NCBI GenBank assembly: GCA_937910905.1
Contig: CALEPV010000073.1
Span: 1 to 62,694 of the forward strand
Direction: 5' to 3'
DNA length: 62,694 bases
Source of the DNA: an uncultured Prevotellaceae bacterium
GTDB lineage: Bacteria; Bacteroidota; Bacteroidia; Bacteroidales; Bacteroidaceae
A program made the translations under genes and the position numbers. Position 1 is the first letter of the stretch; every line of letters starts with the position of its first letter. Of the stretch, positions 24,185-32,034 are shown in pieces. The notes beneath the pieces were generated by a model. That model searched no databases and was not told where the DNA came from. It saw only the letters and a program-made list of their open reading frames with translations.

Positions 24185-25861
24185 ATGAGTATGTACAAGC
24201 ACATCGCATACAGCATATTACTACTACTGACCACTCTTGCAGCATCTGCCCAGACACCCAAATGGGCCAAGAAGGTACGCAAGGCTCAGCTGTCTGTGCT
24301 CACCTACGATGCACAGGGACAGCTGCTACACTCCACCAACGGTTTCTTTATCGACGAGAGCGGAACAGCCGTGAGCGACTATTCAGCATTCCGGGGTGCA
24401 TCGCGGGCTGTGGCTGTCGACGAGGCAGGACATCAGTATGCTGTGACACGTATATGCGGAGCCAGCTCGCTCTACGACGTGGTTCTGTTTCGCGTAGCCG
24501 TAGGCAAGAAGTGCGAAGCACTGAATGTGGCACAAGGCATAGCACCCACTGGCAGCATAGCCATTGTGATGCCGTATATCACCAACAAGTCCGGTGAGAC
24601 CACTCAGACGGTGGTAAGCGAGGCGCAGACCTTCAACGACAACTATGGCTACTACACTCTGCCCGTATCGCTGGCCGACAACTACACCGCTTGTCCTGTG
24701 ATGAACGAGGCTGGCGACGTGATTGGCCTGTGGCAGCCATCGGCCAAACGCAGCGACGAGAAGAGCTATGCCGTGTCGGCCACCTTCGCCACCAGCCTCA
24801 GCACCAACGCACTGTCGGCCAACAGCAATGACCTGCGCGACATACACATACCCAAGGCCCTGCCCACAGATGCAGGCCAGGCCACCAGCTTCATCTATCT
24901 GGTGGGCACACGTGACACCAGCCTGTACCTGACCTACGTTGGCGACTTCATAGAGCAGTTCCCCACAGAGACCAGCGGCTACACGATGAAGGCTGAGATG
25001 CTGGCGGCACAAAGGCAGTACGATGCAGCCGATGCCACATGGGAGGCAGGTCTGAAAGCCGCAGCTCAAACCGACGAGCTGCTCTACTCCCGTGCCCGAA
25101 CAGTATATGCCGCTGCACAGGTGCCCAGCGAAAGTACACCAGGCAGCTGGACACTCGACGCAGCCCTGGCCGACATCACGAAGGCCAAGGCGGCCAACGA
25201 CCTGCCGCTATACACCGCACTTGAAGGCCATATACTGTATGCGCAGCAGCAATACAGCGACGCGGCGGCCCGCTTCGAGCTGGTATGCACCACCAACCTG
25301 CGCTCGGCCGAACACTTCCTCTATGCAGCCCAATGCCATCAGATGCTGGCAGACACGCTGGGAGCCTTGGCTCTGCAGGACAGCGCCGTGGCCTGCTTCA
25401 CCAAACCATACGTCAGCGATGCTGCTCCATCATTGCTCATGCGCGCCACCACCCTGCTGTCCCTGCACCGCTATCGCGAAGCTGTAGGCGACCTGCTGGA
25501 CTACGAGTATGTTGTGGGCACACAGCTGAACTCCAACTTCTACTACCAGCGTTCACAGGCAGCACTCCACTGCCGTATGTTCCCGCAGGCACTGTCCGAC
25601 CTCGAACAGGCCGCACGCCTGACACCCGATGAGCCTCTGTTCCACGCAGAGCTGGCAGCGCTGCACTACCGCTTCGGCAACTACGATGAGGCTGTGCTGG
25701 CAGCCAACACAGCGATACGGCTGGATGCCAACTTTGCCGACGCACACCGCATATTGGGCGTATGCCTGAAGGCCCAAGGCAAGGAAGCAGAGGCACGTGC
25801 TGCCCTGCAACGTGCTGCCGACCTGGGCGATGAGTTGGCTAAACAGATGCTGGCACAATGA
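24185..25861 (+). CDS. Exported protein: degenerate trypsin-like domain plus TPR repeats
   Basis: A 558-residue protein with a signal peptide (cut near SAQ at residue 25). Residues 40-215 resemble the HtrA/S1C fold: NGFFIDESGTAVSDYSAF stands where VIIDxxGYxxTNxHVV occurs, YDVVLFRV matches the Asp strand, and ACPVMNEAGDVIGLW replaces the GNSGGP serine loop. The His and Ser of the triad are absent, so it is probably a catalytically dead protease. Residues 250-558 form TPR repeats. It may be a periplasmic binding scaffold. It is followed by rlmH with a 4-base overlap. Confidence 0.75.
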   Translation: MSMYKHIAYSILLLLTTLAASAQTPKWAKKVRKAQLSVLTYDAQGQLLHSTNGFFIDESGTAVSDYSAFRGASRAVAVDEAGHQYAVTRICGASSLYDVVLFRVAVGKKCEALNVAQGIAPTGSIAIVMPYITNKSGETTQTVVSEAQTFNDNYGYYTLPVSLADNYTACPVMNEAGDVIGLWQPSAKRSDEKSYAVSATFATSLSTNALSANSNDLRDIHIPKALPTDAGQATSFIYLVGTRDTSLYLTYVGDFIEQFPTETSGYTMKAEMLAAQRQYDAADATWEAGLKAAAQTDELLYSRARTVYAAAQVPSESTPGSWTLDAALADITKAKAANDLPLYTALEGHILYAQQQYSDAAARFELVCTTNLRSAEHFLYAAQCHQMLADTLGALALQDSAVACFTKPYVSDAAPSLLMRATTLLSLHRYREAVGDLLDYEYVVGTQLNSNFYYQRSQAALHCRMFPQALSDLEQAARLTPDEPLFHAELAALHYRFGNYDEAVLAANTAIRLDANFADAHRILGVCLKAQGKEAEARAALQRAADLGDELAKQMLAQ

Positions 25862-26331
25862 GAATCACTCTGCTAGTCATAGGCAAGACCACAGACAGTA
25901 GTGTGCAACGGCTTATTGACGACTACTCCGGCAGGCTACAACACTACGCCCCATTCAGCATAGAGGTGATACCTGAGCTGCGCAACACGCGTGCGCTGAG
26001 CCCCGAACAGCAGAAGGCACAAGAGGCAGAGCTGATACGGCGGCAACTGCAAACGTCCGACCATGTGGTGCTGCTTGACGAGCACGGACGCGAGTACCGC
26101 TCCATCGAGTTTGCCGCAATGGTGGAGAAACGGATGGCCGCAGGCATCAAGCGCCTGCTGTTCATCGTGGGCGGGCCCTACGGATTCGACCTGTCTGTCT
26201 ACGAGCTGGCCAAGGAGAAGCTATCCATATCCAAGATGACATTCTCGCATCAGCTCATCCGTCTGCTATTCGTGGAGCAGCTGTATCGCGCTTTCACGAT
26301 TATCAATCACGAGCCATATCATCATGAATAA
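25858..26331 (+). CDS. rlmH: 23S rRNA (pseudouridine-1915 N3) methyltransferase
   Basis: A 157-residue SPOUT methyltransferase that methylates pseudouridine 1915 in helix 69 of 23S rRNA. The SAM knot is seen as LFIVGGPYGFD (residues 100-110), followed by LSISKMTFSHQLIRLLFVEQLYRA and the C-terminal EPYHHE, all diagnostic of RlmH. Length is standard. The ATG overlaps the previous stop codon by four bases, and the end overlaps the next gene by eight. Confidence 0.97.
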   Translation: MRITLLVIGKTTDSSVQRLIDDYSGRLQHYAPFSIEVIPELRNTRALSPEQQKAQEAELIRRQLQTSDHVVLLDEHGREYRSIEFAAMVEKRMAAGIKRLLFIVGGPYGFDLSVYELAKEKLSISKMTFSHQLIRLLFVEQLYRAFTIINHEPYHHE

Positions 26332-26632
26332 TACAACTGGAATCATCATAGGCATGACCACATTCCTATGCATAGGCATCTTCCACCCGCTGGTCATCAA
26401 GGCTGAGTACTATCTCGGCCGGCGTTCATGTTGGCTGTTCCTGCTTGGCGGCATAGCGGCTTTGAGCATATCCCTGGTAGTGAGCAACGACTACCTGAGC
26501 ATCATCTGCGGTGTGATAGGCTTCTCTTCGCTATGGGGTATACTGGAGGTCCGGCAGCAGCATGAACGAGTACGCAAGGGGTGGTTCCCCATGAACCCAA
26601 AACGTAAACACGAATACGACCAAGATGCGTAA
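26324..26632 (+). CDS. DUF4491 family membrane protein
   Basis: A 102-residue protein with three predicted membrane helices (about 7-23, 37-54, 60-75) and a basic, charged C-terminus (RKGWFPMNPKRKHEYDQDA). It matches DUF4491, a small Bacteroidota membrane family of unknown function. Its start overlaps the rlmH end and its end overlaps the pseudouridine synthase start, each by eight bases, so translation is likely coupled. Confidence 0.85.
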   Translation: MNNTTGIIIGMTTFLCIGIFHPLVIKAEYYLGRRSCWLFLLGGIAALSISLVVSNDYLSIICGVIGFSSLWGILEVRQQHERVRKGWFPMNPKRKHEYDQDA

Positions 26633-27542
26633 CTTAACAAGCGAACAGTACGCACGTACCAAGTACAGCGAACATGTCGTGCATGAGGAAACGACCCTGC
26701 TGGAGTTCCTTATGTCGGCACTCGATGGCATATCGCGCAACCGCGCCAAGGACATACTGGCAGGACACGGTGTGAGCGTTGACCGTCGCGAGACCACTCG
26801 CTACGACGAGCCGCTGCACCCCGGCCAGGTGGTCCGCGTGTCGAAGCACAAGCGCTCCAACTATCTGCTCAACAAATACGTGAAGATCGTCTACGAGGAC
26901 AAGGACCTCATAGTGATAGAGAAGTCGGAGGGCATACTGTCCATGCCAGCCACAGCCAAGCAGTATTCTGCCAAGCAGGTTCTGGACGAGTACTTCTCAA
27001 AGCGTCACTTCAAGTGTACAGCCCACACCGTGCACCGCCTGGACCGCGAGACCAGCGGACTGATGATGTACGCCAAGAACATTGAGACGGCACAGATACT
27101 CGAAGAGAACTGGCACTCCATAGTCTACGACCGCCGCTATGTGGCCGTGCTGTGCGGTGAGATGGAACGCGAGGGCGGAACGGTAGAGTCGTTCCTGAAG
27201 GACAACAAGGCCTACGTGACGTTCTCCTCCCCCACCGACCCAGGTGGCGGCAAGTGGTCTGTGACACACTACCACACTCTCAAGACCACTCCACGCTTCT
27301 CGCTCGTGGAGTTCAAGCTGGAGACAGGCCGCAAGAACCAGATTCGCGTGCACGCCCAAGACCTTGGGCATCCCATAGTCGGCGACCGCAAGTACGGCAA
27401 CGGCACAGACCCCATAGGCCGCCTGTGCCTGCACGCCTACCGTCTGAACTTCACGCATCCACGCACAGGTGAGCGTATGCAGTTCGAGACACCATTCCCC
27501 ACAGCATTCCAGAAACTATTATCATACAATCAAGACAAATGA
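26625..27542 (+). CDS. RluA-family pseudouridine synthase
   Basis: A 305-residue RNA-modifying enzyme. An S4-type RNA-binding domain (about residues 18-75) precedes the catalytic domain. The motif HRLDRETSGLMM places the catalytic Asp at 140, and GRKNQIRVHAQDLGHPIVGD is the second RluA hallmark. It converts uridine to pseudouridine in rRNA or tRNA; the exact target (RluA, RluC or RluD type) cannot be decided. Being next to rlmH suggests a shared rRNA-modification role. Confidence 0.93.
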   Translation: MRNLTSEQYARTKYSEHVVHEETTLLEFLMSALDGISRNRAKDILAGHGVSVDRRETTRYDEPLHPGQVVRVSKHKRSNYLLNKYVKIVYEDKDLIVIEKSEGILSMPATAKQYSAKQVLDEYFSKRHFKCTAHTVHRLDRETSGLMMYAKNIETAQILEENWHSIVYDRRYVAVLCGEMEREGGTVESFLKDNKAYVTFSSPTDPGGGKWSVTHYHTLKTTPRFSLVEFKLETGRKNQIRVHAQDLGHPIVGDRKYGNGTDPIGRLCLHAYRLNFTHPRTGERMQFETPFPTAFQKLLSYNQDK

Positions 27543-28243
27543 AGAAACAGACAATCCTCGCAACCGCTATGGTTGCCTGCCTCGGCCTCACCAGTTGCGG
27601 CACTATCGGCACAGAAGCCGCATCATCACTTCTCACAGCAGTCGCAGGGACAGGCACGACTACCGATGCCACCAGCGCAGCTACTGCAGCCACTGCTCAG
27701 ACCGTTGCATCTGCCGGTAGCAGCCTGCTGAACAGCTTACTGGGTAGCATACTGAGCTCCACCCTCACGGAGCAGAGTATCGTAGGCACATGGAAGTATG
27801 CAGGTCCTGAGTGCCGCTTCGAAAGTGAGAACCTGCTGGCACAGGCCGGCGGCACTATCGTAGCCGACAACATTGAGGCTCAGCTGGGCACATACCTGTC
27901 GAAGGTTGGCATCACCCAGGGCAGCACGGCATTCACCTTCAATAGCGACAAGACCTTCACCATTCAGACAGGTAGCCGCACTATCGCCACTGGCAACTAC
28001 ACATTCGACAGCTCAACTAAGGTGCTGACCATGACCAGCAGCCTGGGCCTGCTGAACCAGAACTGTATCGTAGGTATGGACGGCACGAACCTGTGTATGC
28101 TTTTTGAAGCCAGCAAGCTGCTTACAGCTACCAATGCCGTGGCTACACTTCTGGGCAAGACCAACACCACAGTAGGTAGTGTGGCTTCGATGGTAGGACA
28201 GAACTATCAGGGCATGAAGCTGGGCTTCAAGCTGGCTAAGTAA
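27539..28243 (+). CDS. DUF4923 family lipoprotein
   Basis: A 234-residue protein with a lipoprotein signal; the lipobox is LTSC with Cys20. A Thr/Ala/Ser-rich segment (residues 25-70) leads to a lipocalin-like beta-rich domain starting SIVGTWKYAGPECRFESENL, which matches DUF4923. It is probably anchored in the outer membrane. Function is unknown. It overlaps the pseudouridine synthase gene by four bases and ends the dnaN operon; a terminator follows at 28268-28299. Confidence 0.88.
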   Translation: MKKQTILATAMVACLGLTSCGTIGTEAASSLLTAVAGTGTTTDATSAATAATAQTVASAGSSLLNSLLGSILSSTLTEQSIVGTWKYAGPECRFESENLLAQAGGTIVADNIEAQLGTYLSKVGITQGSTAFTFNSDKTFTIQTGSRTIATGNYTFDSSTKVLTMTSSLGLLNQNCIVGMDGTNLCMLFEASKLLTATNAVATLLGKTNTTVGSVASMVGQNYQGMKLGFKLAK

Positions 28244-28267
28244 GCTCTGCACCATATCAGCATCAAT

Positions 28268-28299
28268 GCCCTGCATAGTCCGCTCTGCAGGGCGTTTTT
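28268..28299 (+). terminator. Terminator of the dnaN operon
   Basis: GCCCTGCA (28268-28275) pairs with TGCAGGGC (28286-28293) across a 10-base loop and is followed by TTTTT at 28295-28299. Confidence 0.85.
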
Positions 28300-28341
28300 G
28301 TTGAAGCGCTGTTCAGTCTTTTGTTGAAGCGCTGTTCAGTC
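28296..28341. repeat. 23-bp tandem duplication
   Basis: TTTTGTTGAAGCGCTGTTCA plus GTC occurs twice back to back (28296-28318 and 28319-28341). The second copy overlaps the last codons of the YgjP-like gene, and the first abuts the T-run of the terminator. Confidence 0.9.
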
Positions 28342-28923
28342 GGACTCAAGTTCATCTGGCGCAGCTGTGCCGCTAACTACACGCCTTATCTCGCGCCGAG
28401 CTTCGCGCCAATTGGGATAGTACTGGTCCATGATGGCATGAAAGCGGGGGCTGTGGTTCGGCACAATCAGATGGGCCAACTCATGTACCACCACCTGCTC
28501 GACAGTCCACTCAGGCAACAGTAGCAGGTAGAGGCTGAATACGAGGTCGCCCGTCCGCACACGGCACTGCCCCCAGTAGGACGTTATGGCCTTGTAGCCG
28601 ATGCTGTGCGGATGCACATTCATGCGCTGTGCATTGCGCTCGACAAGCGGTTCTATCAGCGCCTTGATACGTGCTAGCGCGTCTGTCCACTGCTCGCGTG
28701 TGTGCAGCGGCAGCTGGTCGTAGAAGCTGCGACGCTGCCGCTGCTGCTCCGTGGTTCGCCTGCCGGCCGCATCTATCCACGCTTGGTTGCGATGTATGAA
28801 ATCCTGCACGACAGAGCGCGATGTGCCGATGGGTACGGACACATGCAAGTCTCCGTTCTTGACAAAGCGCATACTCATGCGGCTGGTGCGGCGATATGTT
28901 ATCTCTATGCGTAGTTCGTTCAT
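28336..28923 (-). CDS. YgjP-like / M48-type zinc metallopeptidase
   Basis: A 195-residue protein of the YgjP (DUF45) family. The zinc motif HELAH is at 147-151 and the third His is at 157 in NHSPRFH. The upstream YWGQCRVRTGDLVFSLYLLLL segment is typical. Enzymatic role and substrate are not established for this family. The start ATG lies only five bases after a TATATTTG box, so the mRNA may be almost leaderless. The C-terminal codons lie within a 23-bp duplication. Confidence 0.88.
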   Translation of the reverse strand: MNELRIEITYRRTSRMSMRFVKNGDLHVSVPIGTSRSVVQDFIHRNQAWIDAAGRRTTEQQRQRRSFYDQLPLHTREQWTDALARIKALIEPLVERNAQRMNVHPHSIGYKAITSYWGQCRVRTGDLVFSLYLLLLPEWTVEQVVVHELAHLIVPNHSPRFHAIMDQYYPNWREARREIRRVVSGTAAPDELESD

Positions 28924-28928
28924 TGCTG

Positions 28929-28936
28929 CAAATATA
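28929..28936 (-). promoter_or_regulatory. -7 box of the YgjP-like gene
   Basis: TATATTTG on the minus strand, with the start codon only five bases downstream. No convincing TTG was found at the expected -33 distance. Confidence 0.5.
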
Positions 28937-28989
28937 GCGTTTCTATACCAAACTTTGTGCTTTTATACTGAATGATAGCAGATTTTGAG

Positions 28990-28997
28990 TACCTTTG
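28990..28997 (+). promoter_or_regulatory. -7 box of def
   Basis: TACCTTTG followed by GCGGC, 31 bases before the def ATG at 29029. The -33 element is unclear. It rules out the in-frame ATG at 28972 as the start. Confidence 0.6.
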
Positions 28998-29028
28998 CGG
29001 CTCAAAATCATTAATCTATCAGTTTATA

Positions 29029-29583
29029 ATGGTACTTCCCATCTACACACTCGGTCAACCCGTGTTGCGGCAAGTGGCCGAAGATATTGACCCAAAGGAC
29101 GAAAGCATACAGCAGTTGGTGCGCGACATGTACGACACCCTGGAGAAGAGCGACGGCATAGGCCTGGCTGCACCGCAGGTGGGCCAGAGCGTGCGCGTGG
29201 TTGTGATCAACCTCGACCTGCTGAAGAAGGACTACCCTGAGTACGAGGGCTACATCCACACATTCTACAACCCCTACATCGTGGAGTACGACGGCAAGAT
29301 AGAGTCGTCGGACGAAGGTTGCCTTAGCCTGCCTGGACTGCATGAGAATGTGAAGCGTCCGTCGCGAGTACATGTGACCTACATCGACGACGAGTTCCAG
29401 AAGCACGACGAGTGGGTGGATGGCTATCTGGCACGCGTGATGCAGCACGAGTTCGACCATCTGGACGGCAAGGTATACACCGACCGCATACAGGGTCTGC
29501 GCAAGCAGATGCTCAAGGGCAAGCTCAACGACCTGCTGAAAGGCCGCTTCAGCTGCGACTACAAGGTGAAGGTGAAGCGGTAA
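29029..29583 (+). CDS. def: Peptide deformylase
   Basis: A 184-residue metalloenzyme that removes the N-formyl group from new proteins. All three motifs are present: GIGLAAPQVG (43-52), EGCLSLP (96-102, metal Cys98) and HEFDH (140-144, two metal His and the catalytic Glu). The start MVLPIYTLGQPVLR is typical of Bacteroidota deformylases and lies behind a TACCTTTG box. The C-terminal extension GRFSCDYKVKVKR is short and basic. Confidence 0.97.
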   Translation: MVLPIYTLGQPVLRQVAEDIDPKDESIQQLVRDMYDTLEKSDGIGLAAPQVGQSVRVVVINLDLLKKDYPEYEGYIHTFYNPYIVEYDGKIESSDEGCLSLPGLHENVKRPSRVHVTYIDDEFQKHDEWVDGYLARVMQHEFDHLDGKVYTDRIQGLRKQMLKGKLNDLLKGRFSCDYKVKVKR

Positions 29584-29686
29584 GAAGCCCCTCCCCGTCC
29601 CTCCCCAACGGGCGGGAGTTCTTAGCGAGCCAGATTGTAATAGCCTAAAGAGATTGAAAGTGAAAAGCCTCAGTGACATTTGGAAT

Positions 29687-31714
29687 ATGCTCAGGCATAC
29701 TGCACGGGCAGGACTGCAGCTCTGCTCCGTCCCCTTGTGGCGGGTCTGGGCAGGTCTTTCACTCTTCACTCTTTCATTCTTCATCCCCTCAGGCGCATCA
29801 GCCCAAATCAACACCGACCGTGTGATGATGATGGGGCGCAACGCGCTGTACTACGAGGACTACGTGCTGGCCATACAGCGTTTCAACATGGTGATCAACG
29901 CACGCCCCTACCTGCACGAGCCCTACTTCTTCCGCGGACTGGCCAAGTTCTACCTCGAGGACTTCACCGGAGGCGAAGCCGACTGCACGGCCAGCATAGA
30001 GCGCAACCCATACGTGTCCGACAGCTATCAGCTGAGGGCGCTGTGCCGCGTGAACCAGAAGCGCTACGAGGATGCACTCGACGACTACCGCCGTGTGCTC
30101 GACATGGAACCCAAGCAGCAGCACAGCTGGCACAACATGGTGCTGTGCTACTTCGAGCTGAAGCGCTACGAGGATGCCCACAGCGCGCTGGATCAGATGA
30201 TACGTCTGTGGCCTCGCGATGCCGAGAACTACACGATGAAGGCCCAGGTGCACCTCTCGGAGGGCGACACCGTGAGCGCGCTGGCTATGATTGACACGGC
30301 TCTGGTGCGCAACAACTACTTTGGCGAAGCGTGGCTGATGCGCTCGTCCATCAGCCTGTCGCAGGGCGAGTATGCCCAGTCGGAAGCCGAGGCCGACCGC
30401 GCCCTGCTGCAGATGCCGCGCAAGGTGGGCATATACATAAACCGCGCATTGGCACGCTACCAGCAGAACAACCTGCAGGGAGCCATGAACGACTACGACC
30501 AGGCTCTCGACATACAGCCGTCCAACTATCTGGCACACTTCAACCGCGGCCTGCTCAGAGCTCAGGTGGGCGACGACAACCGCGCCATCGAGGACTTCGA
30601 CTATGTGCTCGAAGTGGAGCCCGACAACACCATAGCCCTCTACAACCGCGCCATACTGCTGGACAACATAGGCAACTACCGCGCTGCCATACGCGACATA
30701 TCTGCCGTGATAGAGGAGTTCCCCGAGTTCTGGGAGGGCTACGAGCAGCGCGCCGCCATACGACGCAAGATAGGCGACATCTATGGTGCCGAGCGCGATG
30801 AGTTCAAGGTGACGAAGGCCCGGATGGAGGTGTTCAACGGCACTTACAAGCCTCAGCCTAAGCGCACACGCCGCCAGAGCCAGCGCTCCATCGACGACTA
30901 CGCATCGCTGGTTGAGGCCGACAGCACAGAGCTGGAGCCTACCTACGCCTCGGCCTACCGCGGACGCGTGCAGAACCAACAGGCCGAACTGACTCCCCAG
31001 GCGCCGATACGCTTGAGCTACCACCGCACAGCCTCGCCCACCTCGCGCTATGTGCCGTACCACCGTACGCTGGAACTGTTCAACAACAGCACGGCTGATG
31101 TCCACCCGCTGCTCTTCACCACCAGCGAGCCACAGCTCAGCAGCGCCGAGCTGCAGGCACACTTCCAGAGCATCAGCGACCTCACGGCACGCATAGAGCA
31201 GTCGCCCACGTCGGCACTCTACCTGGCACGGGCCATAGACTACTACCATGTGCGCGACTTCGAGGCGGCAATCACCGACATAGAGCGCTCGCTGGCACTC
31301 GACGCCAACCAGCCTCTGGCTGTGATGGCGCTGGCACAGATGCACCTCTGCCAAGTAGAGGCCCAGACCGCAGGCGATGACAGCCGCAACATCACATCGC
31401 AACTGGGCTACAACCGCGCCCTCGACGAACTGCGCCACGCTGCCGAACTGCAGCCCGACCTTATATATATATGGTATAACATCGGCTGCATCTACATAGC
31501 CCTGCACGACTATCCCCACGCCCGCGAAGCCTTCAGCCAAGCACTAAACATCGACCCGCGATTCCCTGAGGCATACTACAACCGCGCCATAGCTGCCCTG
31601 CTGGACGGCAAGACGCAGGCCGCTCTGTCCGACCTGTCGCAGGCTGGCGAGTACGGGCTCTACTCGGCCTACAGCCTAATCAAGCAGTACTCAAAACAAC
31701 AAGCGGCGAAATAG
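29687..31714 (+). CDS. Large exported tetratricopeptide-repeat protein
   Basis: A 675-residue protein with a signal peptide (VWAGLSLFTLSFFIPSGASA, cut before Q) and at least nine TPR units, for example NYLAHFNRGLLRAQVGDDNR and the later IYIWYNIGCIYIALHDYPHA. Two TPR blocks (about 45-345 and 490-670) flank a less ordered middle region. It is probably periplasmic and probably an assembly scaffold; the partner is unknown. The ATG at 29687 is preferred, although a TTG at 29654 would add eleven residues. A palindrome array with an 88-bp hairpin begins 23 bases after its stop codon. Confidence 0.85.
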   Translation: MLRHTARAGLQLCSVPLWRVWAGLSLFTLSFFIPSGASAQINTDRVMMMGRNALYYEDYVLAIQRFNMVINARPYLHEPYFFRGLAKFYLEDFTGGEADCTASIERNPYVSDSYQLRALCRVNQKRYEDALDDYRRVLDMEPKQQHSWHNMVLCYFELKRYEDAHSALDQMIRLWPRDAENYTMKAQVHLSEGDTVSALAMIDTALVRNNYFGEAWLMRSSISLSQGEYAQSEAEADRALLQMPRKVGIYINRALARYQQNNLQGAMNDYDQALDIQPSNYLAHFNRGLLRAQVGDDNRAIEDFDYVLEVEPDNTIALYNRAILLDNIGNYRAAIRDISAVIEEFPEFWEGYEQRAAIRRKIGDIYGAERDEFKVTKARMEVFNGTYKPQPKRTRRQSQRSIDDYASLVEADSTELEPTYASAYRGRVQNQQAELTPQAPIRLSYHRTASPTSRYVPYHRTLELFNNSTADVHPLLFTTSEPQLSSAELQAHFQSISDLTARIEQSPTSALYLARAIDYYHVRDFEAAITDIERSLALDANQPLAVMALAQMHLCQVEAQTAGDDSRNITSQLGYNRALDELRHAAELQPDLIYIWYNIGCIYIALHDYPHAREAFSQALNIDPRFPEAYYNRAIAALLDGKTQAALSDLSQAGEYGLYSAYSLIKQYSKQQAAK

Positions 31715-31744
31715 GCCATACTGCCCGACACGCTGCAAAGCCGC

Positions 31745-31936
31745 TTGCAATGCGGCTTCCGAGGGTGTTCATCGTGATGTCACTCAAAAAACATGCGCGT
31801 GTTAAATAAATGACACGCGCGTGTTAAATAAAAAACATGCGCGTGTCATTTATTTAACACGCGCATGTTTTTTATGTTGCATCGCAGTGTCGGAGGTTCT
31901 TCACCACGCTGTTTGGGGTCAACAACTGCGTTGAAC
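31745..31936. repeat. 22-bp phased palindrome array containing an 88-bp hairpin (copy 1)
   Basis: CG-centred palindromic cores recur with centres at about 31752, 31774, 31796, 31818, 31840, 31862, 31884, 31906 and 31928, all 22 bp apart. The middle four are ACATGCGCGTGT-type cores with 10-bp A/T-rich spacers. The outer ones are TTCATCGTGATG, TTGCATCGCAGTG, TTCACCACGCTGT and CAACTGCGTTG. The block from 31737 to 31880 matches 45756-45899. It fills most of the gap before thrS. Confidence 0.85.
31786..31873. repeat. 88-bp near-perfect hairpin, copy 1
   Basis: A 39-bp arm (31786-31824) pairs with 31835-31873 with one mismatch, across a 10-base loop TAAATAAAAA. It begins with A6 and ends with T6, so it could act as a terminator in both directions. 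It is identical base for base to 45805-45892. Confidence 0.95.
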
Positions 31937-32034
31937 GCATCTTTTTCACTTGATAATTTTCGCATTTAATGCCTTTAGCGTACCTTTGTAGGCAAATTTC
32001 AACATGATGTAGAGAATATCTCAAATCCTTAAAT

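Noticed and set aside
29798..31540. A 580-codon open frame on the minus strand inside the TPR gene
   Set aside because: It is the antisense shadow of a GC-rich coding region. It has low-complexity Val/Ala/Leu/His content, no family resemblance and no promoter, whereas the plus strand shows clear TPR repeats and a signal peptide.
31874..32034. T-box, leader peptide or riboswitch ahead of thrS
   Set aside because: No Thr-codon leader frame, no T-box sequence and no terminator with T-run (other than the 88-bp hairpin farther upstream) was found.
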